Assembly (NCBI RefSeq): GCF_001570485.1
Contig: NZ_BCTA01000043.1
Span: 1 to 50,063 of the forward strand
Length of the DNA: 50,063 bases
Reading direction: 5' to 3'
Source: Mycolicibacterium novocastrense
GTDB lineage: Bacteria > Actinomycetota > Actinomycetes > Mycobacteriales > Mycobacteriaceae
Of this stretch, positions 32,009 through 39,892 are shown in pieces. The position numbers and the translations under genes are program-made. The notes below the pieces were generated by a model, which made no database searches, had not been told where the DNA came from, and saw only the letters and a program-made list of their open reading frames with translations. Within the stretch, counting starts at the first letter, position 1. Each line of letters starts with the position of its first letter.

Positions 32009-32812
32009 ATGCGCCTGCTGAGCCCGGCACTGGCCGCGACGGCCATGATCACCGCGGTGGTGGCCGTCGCACCCACCGCGTCCGCGTCGGCGCCCTCCTT
32101 CTGCGCGGAGCTCGGCGGGCATTGGGACGGGCAGTTCTGCAGCACGTCGGTGGTTTCGGAGCGCAAAGCGACGCGCAACATCAAGATGGCGTTGCCCGGC
32201 GATCTGGTGGACAACCCGACGATCCGGGAGTACCTGACCAACCTGATGAACAACTGGCGCGACGCCGCGAAGATGACGGTCCACGACAGTTTCGGCGAGC
32301 AGCACTTCCAGATCTTCCAGCACGGCGGCGCGATGACCGTCGTCTTCCACGAGATGTACTCGGGGACGGTCGGTACCGACGCCCTCGCACACCCGAACGC
32401 GCCGATCATCAGCGACGCCTACCGCACCTTCACCTTCGCCGACGGTCGGCGGCTGCAACTGGCCGACCTGTTCAAACCGGGCGTCGACCACATGGCCGAA
32501 ATCCCGTGCCTGGGCGCGCCGTTCATCGTCGCCGCACTCGACGCCGCACCGCCGCCGCACCAACCTGGCACCTACCCGTTCACCCCGGACCGCTGGACCC
32601 CGGACAAGGTCTACTCCGGTGCGTACAAGGCGTGGGCGCTCACTCCAGATGAGCTGATCCTCTACATGCCTGACTACCCGGTGGCCCGGGACCGGCCGAT
32701 CAACTTCAGCCCGGGGCTTCCGCAGTGGGCGATGGACGGCGGCACCGTGCAGGCTCACATCCCGCTGTCGGCGCTCGCGCCGATCCTGCGCCCCGAATTC
32801 GGCGGTGGTTGA
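32009..32812 (+). CDS. MPT64-like secreted protein (DUF3298/RsiV-type domain)
   Basis: 267 residues from the ATG at 32009, with AGGAG 7 nt upstream. Sec signal peptide about 1-28 (ending ASAS-A). The mature start APSFCAELGGHWDGQFCST followed by NIKMALPGDLVDNPTIREYLTNLMNNWRDAA parallels the two-Cys start and the NINISLP..ENYIAQ..FLSAA segment of antigen MPT64. The later FTFADGRRLQLADLFKPGVD and the end WALTPDELILYMPDYPVA..VQAHIPLSAL fit the DUF3298 half. Mature MPT64 is secreted; the role next to an lipid importer is unknown. Confidence 0.75.
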   Translation: MRLLSPALAATAMITAVVAVAPTASASAPSFCAELGGHWDGQFCSTSVVSERKATRNIKMALPGDLVDNPTIREYLTNLMNNWRDAAKMTVHDSFGEQHFQIFQHGGAMTVVFHEMYSGTVGTDALAHPNAPIISDAYRTFTFADGRRLQLADLFKPGVDHMAEIPCLGAPFIVAALDAAPPPHQPGTYPFTPDRWTPDKVYSGAYKAWALTPDELILYMPDYPVARDRPINFSPGLPQWAMDGGTVQAHIPLSALAPILRPEFGGG

Positions 32813-32814
32813 CC

Positions 32815-33387
32815 ATGTTTCGGGCGCTTGCCGCACTACTGACCGGATTGCTGTTGTTCGCTCCGGTGAGCCGCGCCGAACCCGCAGCCCCGACGCTGCC
32901 GGTGTTCACACCGCATCCGTCGGATTGGCAGCCCGACTACACCGTGTTCCCGTACAACCTGTGGCAGATACGGGTCACGCCGGAGCAGATCACCGCGATG
33001 CGTGATTCATGTCAGTGGTTCAACGCGCAGTACGAGCAGCTGATGGGCCAGGTGTACGGATTTCAGCGTTTCCTGGCCGATCAGGGCGACGACTGGGGAC
33101 GGCCCGGGGTCAGCGAGGCGGGCGACATCGTCGCGGCCAACCTCGATCAGTCCGCCGCATTCCTCGACCCTCGCGCCCACACATTGTTCATCATCAATTA
33201 CCCGGACCAGAGCGAGTATTCGCCGGTGTTCCACGGGGATTCGATCTACCGGTTGTGGTATCAGTTCACTCAGATCAGCGACAAGATCAAGAAGCGGATG
33301 CCGTCCGGGCAGATCAACGCCAACATCGCGACCGCCAACGTCTATGGTGGCGTGATCCGCGACTCCGGGGTCTGTGCGGGCGCATAG
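32815..33387 (+). CDS. Conserved exported protein at the end of the mce operon
   Basis: 190 residues from the ATG 2 nt after the previous stop. Signal peptide about 1-21 (FRALAALLTGLLLFAPVSRA). The mature part has Cys in RDSCQWFNAQYEQLMGQVYGFQRFL and in the last residues DSGVCAGA, likely a disulfide. It is probably co-transcribed with the MPT64-like gene and the mce genes. I do not recognise the family beyond a mycobacterial exported protein. Confidence 0.7.
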   Translation: MFRALAALLTGLLLFAPVSRAEPAAPTLPVFTPHPSDWQPDYTVFPYNLWQIRVTPEQITAMRDSCQWFNAQYEQLMGQVYGFQRFLADQGDDWGRPGVSEAGDIVAANLDQSAAFLDPRAHTLFIINYPDQSEYSPVFHGDSIYRLWYQFTQISDKIKKRMPSGQINANIATANVYGGVIRDSGVCAGA

Positions 33388-33404
33388 CGCGTAGGGTTCG
33401 GCCG

Positions 33405-33659
33405 GTGAGCACCGATGCCAGGCAGCGGCTGCGCGAGACGATCCTGAAGCTCACTCATGAGCGCGGCCCGGACAAGACGATCTGCCCGTCGGACGCGGCC
33501 CGCGCCGTCGGCGGCGACGACTGGCGCGAACTGATGGACGACGCCCGCGAGACCGCCCGCGACCTGGCCCGCGACGGCGACGTAGAGATCACCCAGAAAG
33601 GTGAGGTGCTCGACCCGAACGCCCAGTGGCGCGGACCCATCCGGATCCGCGCCACGTAG
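33405..33659 (+). CDS. DUF3253 family protein
   Basis: 84 residues from the GTG at 33405. The sequence RQRLRETILKLTHERGPDKTICPSDAARAVGGDDWRELMDDARETARDLARDGDVEITQKGEVLDP..GPIRIR matches DUF3253, a small winged-helix-like family with a strictly kept CPSD(A/V)AR core. Function is unknown. It lies 17 nt behind the mce operon and may be read through from it. Confidence 0.78.
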   Translation: MSTDARQRLRETILKLTHERGPDKTICPSDAARAVGGDDWRELMDDARETARDLARDGDVEITQKGEVLDPNAQWRGPIRIRAT

Positions 33660-33686
33660 CGCCCGTCGCACGCGCTCAGCAAGGAC

Positions 33687-34151
33687 TCACGCCAACTTGT
33701 CGGCCTCGGCCCGCGCCTGCGCCGCGACCTTCTCCGCCAGCTCGGCCTTCCACTGGATCTCCTTCTTGATCCAGGGGTTGTCCTGCGGGAACTGGTCGGT
33801 CTCGCCGACCAGCCGCACCTCGAGCCTCACGCCAGGCCCCAGGGGGCACTTCTGGGCCCACTGCTTGGCCTCCTCCTTCGACGACACGTCGATGATCCAG
33901 AACCCGTTGAACAGCTCCTTGGCCTCGGTGTACGGGCCGTCGGTCACCACCGGCGGATCGGAGTCGAAGTCGACGACGAAACCGTCCTCCGGACCGGTCA
34001 GGCCCTCGCCGGCGAGCATCACACCGGCCTTGATGAGCTCCTCGTTGTAGCGGCCCATCGACTCGATGACCTCGTTGAAGTCCACGTTGGCGTCGGCGAA
34101 CGCAGCTTCGGCCTCGGGGGTGACCCGCATGATCAGCATGTATCGCGCCAT
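33687..34151 (-). CDS. DGPF/YCII-related protein
   Basis: 154 residues with the family mark VTDGPYTEAKELFNGFWIID (about 68-87; DGPY in place of DGPF). MARYMLIMRV opens the ferredoxin-like fold, and the catalytic-looking GPEDGFVVDF loop follows. The extension after residue 120 (WIKKEIQWKAELAEKVAAQARAEADKLA) is helical. Such proteins are the usual partners of ECF42 sigma factors; the only one in this window is at 18044-19285, about 15 kb away. It is transcribed alone against its neighbours. Confidence 0.85.
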   Translation of the reverse strand: MARYMLIMRVTPEAEAAFADANVDFNEVIESMGRYNEELIKAGVMLAGEGLTGPEDGFVVDFDSDPPVVTDGPYTEAKELFNGFWIIDVSSKEEAKQWAQKCPLGPGVRLEVRLVGETDQFPQDNPWIKKEIQWKAELAEKVAAQARAEADKLA

Positions 34152-34321
34152 TTGTCTGTCTCCTTGTCGCTTCTGTCGGGGCGGGTTCTCGCGCCCTCAC
34201 AACTCCGTCGAACGGGCTCCCACTGAATTCGACACGTGCCGCACGAAATTTTCATCGGAGTTTGGGAGACTTCTCATCACCGAGCCAGAGCGGACTTAGA
34301 CCGCGCCGCCGACAATCGGTC
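34152..34321. other. Divergent gap between DGPF protein and exported propeller protein
   Basis: 170 bp without a gene. It presumably holds both promoters. The GAAATTTTC tract (34249-34257) is the most AT-rich patch; no clear operator was identified. Confidence 0.4.
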
Positions 34322-35509
34322 ATGGGTCTCGCACGTTCGCTCGGATTCGCCGTGGTGGTGGTCGGCGCCCTGCTCGGGATGTACGCCGTCCCGCGGGTGC
34401 TCGGCGATCCGATGCCCAGCGTCGGCCCCGTCGTGGGCTTCGCCACCGTCGCCGGTCACCCCGCCGTGCTGGCGGCGTACGGCCGCACCGGCGGTGTGCG
34501 CTCGGCCCCGTTCGGTACCGACGACGTATGGCAGGAGCGCTTGGCCGCGGTGTCGCTTCACACCGGCAAACTGCTGTGGGATGTCCAGTTGCACGGCAAG
34601 AGTGGCTGGGAGCGGGCTGTACTCGCCGTCGCCGACGGCCTCGCATACGTCGCCACCGACTACGGATTGTCGATCGTTGCCGTCGAGGACGGTCGGATCG
34701 TCATGCAGAACGACCAGATCCCCGGTCTCGGCAACGATTACGTGCAGGCCTACATGGCCTACCACGTCGACCCGGACCTCGACGCCGTCATCGCGCTGAC
34801 CCAGTCGGGCGCCGTCGTCCACATCCCGCTGGGCACAACCGAAGCCACGCCTACACCCCACGATGTGGCCGACAACTGGCGCGGCACGCTGATCGCCGAC
34901 TCGGCGCCCACGCGCGACGCGGCATTCGAGATGATCGACGTCGACCCGGCGGCCACGCCGAAGCGCATGGCGCTTCCCGACGGCGGCGCGGTGCACCTGT
35001 CCCGGCAGACGGGCGTGTTGACCCGCGAATGGCCCGACGGACGCACCGAGGTGCTCACCCGCATCCACGATGTGACCCGCCCCGAACTCGTCTACGAGAT
35101 CGTGCGCACCCCTGCGGCACTCGCCACCGCCGAACAACTCGCCGAAGGCACAGACATGTTCACGAAGCACCACTCGGCCGCGGCGGCACTGGGTACCGTG
35201 AGCGGCGTGGTGCTCGTGCGCGGCGACGACCCGAACACCGATGGGCGAGAGTCACTTTTGCTGATCGACATCGGGTCGGGGGAGACGATGGCGGTGGTGG
35301 CCGACCTCGACGACGTCAAGCGGGTGACCGCCACACCCGACGGGGACATCCTCGTCATCGCGACGCCCACCCCGCCCGCCTTCGAGCCCTCCAACGACAA
35401 CCGTCTGATCGTGCTGCGGCCCGACGGCCGGGTCACGTCGACCGATCTCGGGCTGACCGACTTCTGGGGCCGTACCAAAGCCGACACGAGGAGCAGCGAT
35501 GCCCGCTGA
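34322..35509 (+). CDS. Membrane-anchored or exported protein with PQQ-like beta-propeller features
   Basis: 395 residues from the ATG at 34322. An N-terminal hydrophobic segment (about 5-26) acts as signal or anchor. The body has repeats typical of propeller blades: LAAVSLHTGKLLWDVQLHG, AVADGLAYVATDYGLSIVAVEDGRIV, VSGVVLVRGDD..LLLIDIGSGETMAVV, ATPDGDILVIATP. No catalytic motif is visible. The stop lies 11 nt inside the amidohydrolase gene that follows, so the two are co-translated. Function unknown. Confidence 0.65.
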   Translation: MGLARSLGFAVVVVGALLGMYAVPRVLGDPMPSVGPVVGFATVAGHPAVLAAYGRTGGVRSAPFGTDDVWQERLAAVSLHTGKLLWDVQLHGKSGWERAVLAVADGLAYVATDYGLSIVAVEDGRIVMQNDQIPGLGNDYVQAYMAYHVDPDLDAVIALTQSGAVVHIPLGTTEATPTPHDVADNWRGTLIADSAPTRDAAFEMIDVDPAATPKRMALPDGGAVHLSRQTGVLTREWPDGRTEVLTRIHDVTRPELVYEIVRTPAALATAEQLAEGTDMFTKHHSAAAALGTVSGVVLVRGDDPNTDGRESLLLIDIGSGETMAVVADLDDVKRVTATPDGDILVIATPTPPAFEPSNDNRLIVLRPDGRVTSTDLGLTDFWGRTKADTRSSDAR

Positions 35510-37103
35510 CCTGATCATCCGTGGAACCATCCTGACGGTCGACGAAAGCCAGCCGACCGCGGAGGCGCTCGCGGTGAGCGACGGCCGCATCGTCGCCGTG
35601 GGCAGCGGCAACGAGATCGACGGCTGGATCGGCCCCGGCACCGAGACCCGCGACGTCGACGGGTGCGTGATGCCAGGATTCGTCGAGGCGCACGGCCATC
35701 CGCTGATGGAGGCCATCGTGCTGTCCGAGCGGATGGTCGACATCCGGCCGGTCACACTGCCCAAGGCCGACGACGTGGTCGCCGCCATCAAGGCCGAGGT
35801 CGCCAACCGCGGCCCCGAGGGTGCGTACCTCAACGGCTGGGATCCGCTGCTGCAGAAGGGCTTACCGGCGCCGACATTGGCCTGGCTCGACGACGTCGCC
35901 CCCGACGATCCCTTGGTGATCGTGCACAACTCGGGGCACAAGGCCTACTTCAACAGCGCCACCGCCCGGCGCTTCGGGCTCACCCGCGACACCCCCGACC
36001 CCAAAGGCGCCCGGTACGGCCGCGACGCGAACGGTGAACTCGACGGCACCGCCGAGGAGACCGCAGCGGTGTTCAGCCTGCTGGCAGGCGTGATCGATCC
36101 CGCCGACTACCCGGCGATGCTGCACACCGAACTGCAGCGGCTCAACGCCGCCGGACTGACCACCTGCTCGGAGATGGCCTTCGATCCGGTGTTCCGGCCG
36201 GTGATCGAAACGCTGCGCACTGAATTGAGCGTGCGACTGCGGCTCTACGAAATTTCCAATGCCCAGATGTCCACCGACGCGACCCCCGGCGCCGGCGACG
36301 ACCTGCTCCGTCAGGTCGGGATCAAGATCTGGGTCGACGGGTCGCCGTGGATCGGCAACATCGACCTGTCGTTTCCGTACTTGGACACCGACGCCACGCG
36401 CACCATCGGCGTCGCACCCGGATCGTGCGGGCACGCCAACTACACCCGCGAACAACTCACCGAGATCGTGCAGGCCTATTTCCCCAAGGGCTGGCCGATG
36501 GCCTGCCATGTCCAGGGCGACGCCGGCGTCGACACCATCCTCGACGTGTACGAAGAAGCGTTGCGGCGCTGGCCCCGTGACGATCACCGGCTGCGGCTCG
36601 AGCACGTCGGCGCCATCCGCGACGATCAGCTGCAACGCGCGCACGACCTCGGCGTCGTCTGCAGCGTGTTCGTCGATCAGATCCACTACTGGGGCGACAT
36701 CATCGTCGATGGTTTGTTCGGCACCGAACACGGAAGCCGTTGGATGCCATGCGGATCCGCGGTCGCCACGGGTATGCGGATCTCGCTGCACAACGATCCG
36801 CCGGTGACCCCCGAAGAACCGCTGCGCAACATCAGCGTCGCGGCCACCCGCACGGCTTCGAGCGGGCGGGTGATCGGCCCGGAGCAACGCATCTCCGTCG
36901 AGCAGGCGATCCGGGCGCAGACAGTGGACGCGGCCTACCAGCTGTTCGCCGACGACGTGGTCGGCTCGCTTGAAGTGGGCAAGTACGCCGACATGGTGGT
37001 GCTGTCGGCCGATCCGCGCACGGTGGCGCCCGAGGAGATCGCCGATCTGCAGGTGCAGGCCACGTATCTGGCCGGCCGACAGGTTTACCGCAAAGGCGAC
37101 TGA
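35499..37103 (+). CDS. YtcJ-like metal-dependent amidohydrolase (Rv0552-like)
   Basis: 534 residues. The first metal site is VEAHGHP (about residues 61-67), then HNSGHKAYFNS, IKIWVDGSPWIGN, MACHVQGDAGVD and LRLEHVGAIRDDQ, and the late SLHNDPPVTP. This is the motif order of the YtcJ/Amidohydro_3 family, with a composite beta-sandwich formed by both ends (DLIIRGTILTVDE and KYADMVVLSADPRTVAPEEI). It hydrolyses C-N or related bonds of an unidentified small molecule. ATG overlaps the previous gene by 11 nt. Orthology to Rv0552 rests on gene order and length. Confidence 0.88.
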   Translation: MPADLIIRGTILTVDESQPTAEALAVSDGRIVAVGSGNEIDGWIGPGTETRDVDGCVMPGFVEAHGHPLMEAIVLSERMVDIRPVTLPKADDVVAAIKAEVANRGPEGAYLNGWDPLLQKGLPAPTLAWLDDVAPDDPLVIVHNSGHKAYFNSATARRFGLTRDTPDPKGARYGRDANGELDGTAEETAAVFSLLAGVIDPADYPAMLHTELQRLNAAGLTTCSEMAFDPVFRPVIETLRTELSVRLRLYEISNAQMSTDATPGAGDDLLRQVGIKIWVDGSPWIGNIDLSFPYLDTDATRTIGVAPGSCGHANYTREQLTEIVQAYFPKGWPMACHVQGDAGVDTILDVYEEALRRWPRDDHRLRLEHVGAIRDDQLQRAHDLGVVCSVFVDQIHYWGDIIVDGLFGTEHGSRWMPCGSAVATGMRISLHNDPPVTPEEPLRNISVAATRTASSGRVIGPEQRISVEQAIRAQTVDAAYQLFADDVVGSLEVGKYADMVVLSADPRTVAPEEIADLQVQATYLAGRQVYRKGD

Positions 37104-37133
37104 CCAGACCGCGACGGTCGCTAGGCTTCTCCC

Positions 37134-38699
37134 ATGTCTGACCTGCATGACCCGCGATTCCTCGACGAACGGCTCGCGCATTGGGCCGAAACCAAACCCG
37201 ACGCCGAGGCGATGACCTTCCTCGACCGCACCTGGACGTGGTCGCAATGGAACGACCGGGTCCGCCGCTTGGCGGGCGCGTTGCAGCAGCGCGGTATCAA
37301 ACGCGGTGACGTGGTGGCCTTCCTCGACAAGAACCACCCGGCCTGCGTCGAATTGACCATCGCGGCCGCGTCGTTGGGCGCGGCAACGGCGATCATCAAC
37401 TTCCGGCTGGCCGCCGATGAGATCGACTACGTGCTCACCGACTCGGGAGCCAAGCTGTTGATCGTGGGCACGGAGTTGAAGCCGACGATCGACAAGATCC
37501 GCGACAAGCTCACCCACGTCGAACACCTCTTCGAGGTGACGCCCGACGGCGGTGACGGTGACGAGTACGAGGCGCTGCTCACCGACGCGACGCCGGTCGG
37601 GCGCGCCGACGATGTTCAGCCCGACGACGTGGCGATCATCATGTACTCATCGGGCACGACGGGACGCCCGAAGGGTGTGCAGATCACCCAGTCCAACCTG
37701 ATCGCGCACACCGTCAACGCGCACAACGGGTGGGGCTTCGACGAGGGCGACAAGAGCATGGTGTCGATGCCGCTCTTCCACGTCGGCGGATCGTCCTACG
37801 TGCAGTTCAGCATTCACGACGGTGTACCGACGGTGATGACGCGCGAGGTCGACGGCGCTGCGCTGGCCGGCGCAATCCTCAACGGCGCCAACCGAACCTT
37901 CCTGGTGCCCGCGGTGCTGGCCAAGGTGCTGGAGTCCGGCGAGGACGCGGTCAAGTTGTTCGGGGCACTGAAGACGTACGTGTACGGGGCGTCGCCGATG
38001 CCGCTGCCGCTGCTGCGCGCGGCGTTGGAAGCCTGGCCGAACACCGATTTCATCCAGGTGTATGGACTGACCGAGGTCTGCGGGGTGATCAGCCAGCTGT
38101 TGCCCGACGACCACCGCTCGGGCACCGAGGAACGGCTGGTCAGCGCGGGACGAGTCATCCCCGGCGCCGAGGTCCGGGTGGTCGACCCGGACACGCTGAA
38201 AGATGTGCCGGCTGGGGAGCAGGGCGAATTGTGGTTCCGCACACCGCAACTGATGAAGGGGTACCACAACAAACCCGAGGCGACGGCGGAGGCGATCACC
38301 GACGACGGCTGGTTCCGCACGGGAGACATCGGCCGCATCGACGATGACGGTTACATCTTCGTCGAGGACCGCCTCAAGGACATGATCATCTCCGGCGGAG
38401 AGAACATCTACTCCATCGAGGTGGAACGCGTCATCGCAGAACACCCCGCCGTGACCGACGTCGCGGTGATCGGCGTACCCGACGAGAAGTGGGGCGAAGT
38501 GGTCAAGGCCGTTGTGTCGGTCGAGGATTCGGTGGCACCCGAAGACCTCATCGCATGGTGCCGGGAACGGCTCGCGGCGTACAAGTGCCCCAAGACGGTC
38601 GACATCACCGATGAGCTGCCCCGCAATCCGACGGGCAAGATCCTGAAAAAGGAGCTGCGCAAGCCCTACTGGGAGGGCCGCGACCGCGCGACAGTTTAG
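37134..38699 (+). CDS. Acyl-CoA synthetase (FadD family)
   Basis: 521 residues, adenylate-forming enzyme. P-loop YSSGTTGRPKG (171-181), QVYGLTEVCG, GWFRTGDIG, hinge DRLKDMIISGGENIYSIEVERV and the terminal lysine motif PRNPTGKILKKELR are intact. It lies 30 nt behind the amidohydrolase in the same direction, so the amidohydrolase could release an acid that this ligase activates; this is inference. Its TAG overlaps the stop of the SOUL gene on the other strand by 4 nt (TTAG). Confidence 0.9.
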   Translation: MSDLHDPRFLDERLAHWAETKPDAEAMTFLDRTWTWSQWNDRVRRLAGALQQRGIKRGDVVAFLDKNHPACVELTIAAASLGAATAIINFRLAADEIDYVLTDSGAKLLIVGTELKPTIDKIRDKLTHVEHLFEVTPDGGDGDEYEALLTDATPVGRADDVQPDDVAIIMYSSGTTGRPKGVQITQSNLIAHTVNAHNGWGFDEGDKSMVSMPLFHVGGSSYVQFSIHDGVPTVMTREVDGAALAGAILNGANRTFLVPAVLAKVLESGEDAVKLFGALKTYVYGASPMPLPLLRAALEAWPNTDFIQVYGLTEVCGVISQLLPDDHRSGTEERLVSAGRVIPGAEVRVVDPDTLKDVPAGEQGELWFRTPQLMKGYHNKPEATAEAITDDGWFRTGDIGRIDDDGYIFVEDRLKDMIISGGENIYSIEVERVIAEHPAVTDVAVIGVPDEKWGEVVKAVVSVEDSVAPEDLIAWCRERLAAYKCPKTVDITDELPRNPTGKILKKELRKPYWEGRDRATV

Positions 38700-39322
38700 T
38701 CGGTGGGCCGCACCGGGATCGCGATCTCGTTGCGGCGGCGGAACGGCAGCGTCCACGGCGGGTCGTAGAACCAGGACTGCGGCGGCCCGACGGCCTCGAT
38801 CCCGTTGGCGCGCAGCGTCGCCGAGAGCTCACGCGTGCGTTCGGCGACGGCTCGCGGACTGCGATCGCCGGTGAACCGCAGCACCGCGACCGTTTCGCCC
38901 GGCACCTGGACCAATCGCACGTTCTCGTCGTCGGGAGTGGGCAATGTGTCCATCGTCCACTTCGACGGCATGTAGAAGCGGATCGTCGAGTTCTCGCCGT
39001 CGCGGGCTTGCGCGACCGGCGCCGTCATCGCGATCTTCTCGCGCGACTGCTGGCTGACCGGTGCGGTCATCGCGATCGTCTCGTCGCGGTGGTTGCCGCC
39101 GAAGATGTAGCCGGCAAGGCGCCGGAACCCGATGCTTCTGGCGCGGTCCTCGTCGGCGCTCACCGTGGTCTCGGCGGCGATCCTGGGACCGTACCGGCGT
39201 ATCTCCACCTGCCCGGACAGCTTCGTGGCCAGGTAGTGCGGCTCCTCGGTGCCCACCCGGATCCCGACCATCGAGAACACCGACTCCGCGACCTGGCGCG
39301 GGATCTCCAATAGCCGCATCAT
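38696..39322 (-). CDS. SOUL-family haem-binding protein
   Basis: 208 residues from the ATG at 39322, which forms an ATGA overlap with the TspO stop; the next codon is also ATG. EEPHYLATKLSGQVEIRRYGPRIAAETTV, FRRLAGYIFGGN and the doubled AMTAPVSQQSREKIAMTAPV, then WFYDPPWTLPFRRRNEIAIPV, are the SOUL/HBP signature. Family members bind haem or porphyrin through hydrophobic contacts. Coupling to tspO, another tetrapyrrole-binding protein, supports a role in haem or porphyrin handling. Confidence 0.9.
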   Translation of the reverse strand: MMRLLEIPRQVAESVFSMVGIRVGTEEPHYLATKLSGQVEIRRYGPRIAAETTVSADEDRARSIGFRRLAGYIFGGNHRDETIAMTAPVSQQSREKIAMTAPVAQARDGENSTIRFYMPSKWTMDTLPTPDDENVRLVQVPGETVAVLRFTGDRSPRAVAERTRELSATLRANGIEAVGPPQSWFYDPPWTLPFRRRNEIAIPVRPTD

Positions 39323-39804
39323 CGTCGGTTCAGGAACCAGATGTGCGTCGACAGCGCGGTCGCGAACGCACACCACAGCGGATACAACGCCAGCGGTGCC
39401 GCCTGGGCGCCGCGCACCTGCACGGCACGGCGGGTGAGGTCGGCGCTGCTGAGCGTCAGCGCGCCCGCCGCCACCGCCGACGTGCCGAGCTTGCCCTGGT
39501 TGAAGAACAGCCACGACCAGCTGCCGTTGAGCGCCAGGTTGACCGCGAGGGCGGTGAGGTAGCGCCGACGTTCCTCGCTTCGGCCACGGCGCTCGAGTTC
39601 GTCGAGCGTCGCCGACGAGGTCACGGCGATATCGGCGTACAGAATGGGCCACACGATCGGAAACGCTTGCCGCGGTGGTTGATACGGCGGCTTACGCAGC
39701 TTCGCGTACCAGAGGGATTGCGAGTCCTTGCTGGCCAGACCACCGGCGACCGCGGTCACCGTCACCGCCAGCGCCGAGGGCACCAGAGTCTTCAGTTGCA
39801 CCAT
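39319..39804 (-). CDS. tspO: TspO/MBR-family membrane protein
   Basis: 161 residues with five membrane segments. The hallmarks are LWYAKLRKPPYQPPRQAFPIVWPILY (about 31-56) and the W-rich LALNGSWSWLFFNQGKLG, then APLALYPLWCAFATALS. TspO proteins bind porphyrins and help their transport or light-dependent breakdown. The ATG has GGAG 3 nt upstream. It is the first gene of a two-gene unit with the SOUL gene and is divergent from menC with an 88-bp gap. Confidence 0.93.
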   Translation of the reverse strand: MVQLKTLVPSALAVTVTAVAGGLASKDSQSLWYAKLRKPPYQPPRQAFPIVWPILYADIAVTSSATLDELERRGRSEERRRYLTALAVNLALNGSWSWLFFNQGKLGTSAVAAGALTLSSADLTRRAVQVRGAQAAPLALYPLWCAFATALSTHIWFLNRR

Positions 39805-39826
39805 GTGCTCCTACTACGAATCACAA

Positions 39827-39843
39827 TTAGTTAAGCAACTGAA
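39827..39843. promoter_or_regulatory. AT-rich dyad in the tspO/menC divergent region
   Basis: TTAGTTAAGCAACTGAA contains AGTT-N4-AACT arms and resembles MarR-type sites in general layout. It lies about 23 bp before the tspO ATG. ACGAATC and GATTCGT arms also flank it. Weak evidence. Confidence 0.25.
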
Positions 39844-39892
39844 AGGTAGCCGGATTCGTGATCGTTAAACCTCCCGACCCGGAACCGGCAGG

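Noticed and set aside
22246..33387. mce block as a mobile genomic island
   Set aside because: No integrase, transposase, tRNA target or flanking direct repeats were seen, and the GC content looks like the rest of the window.
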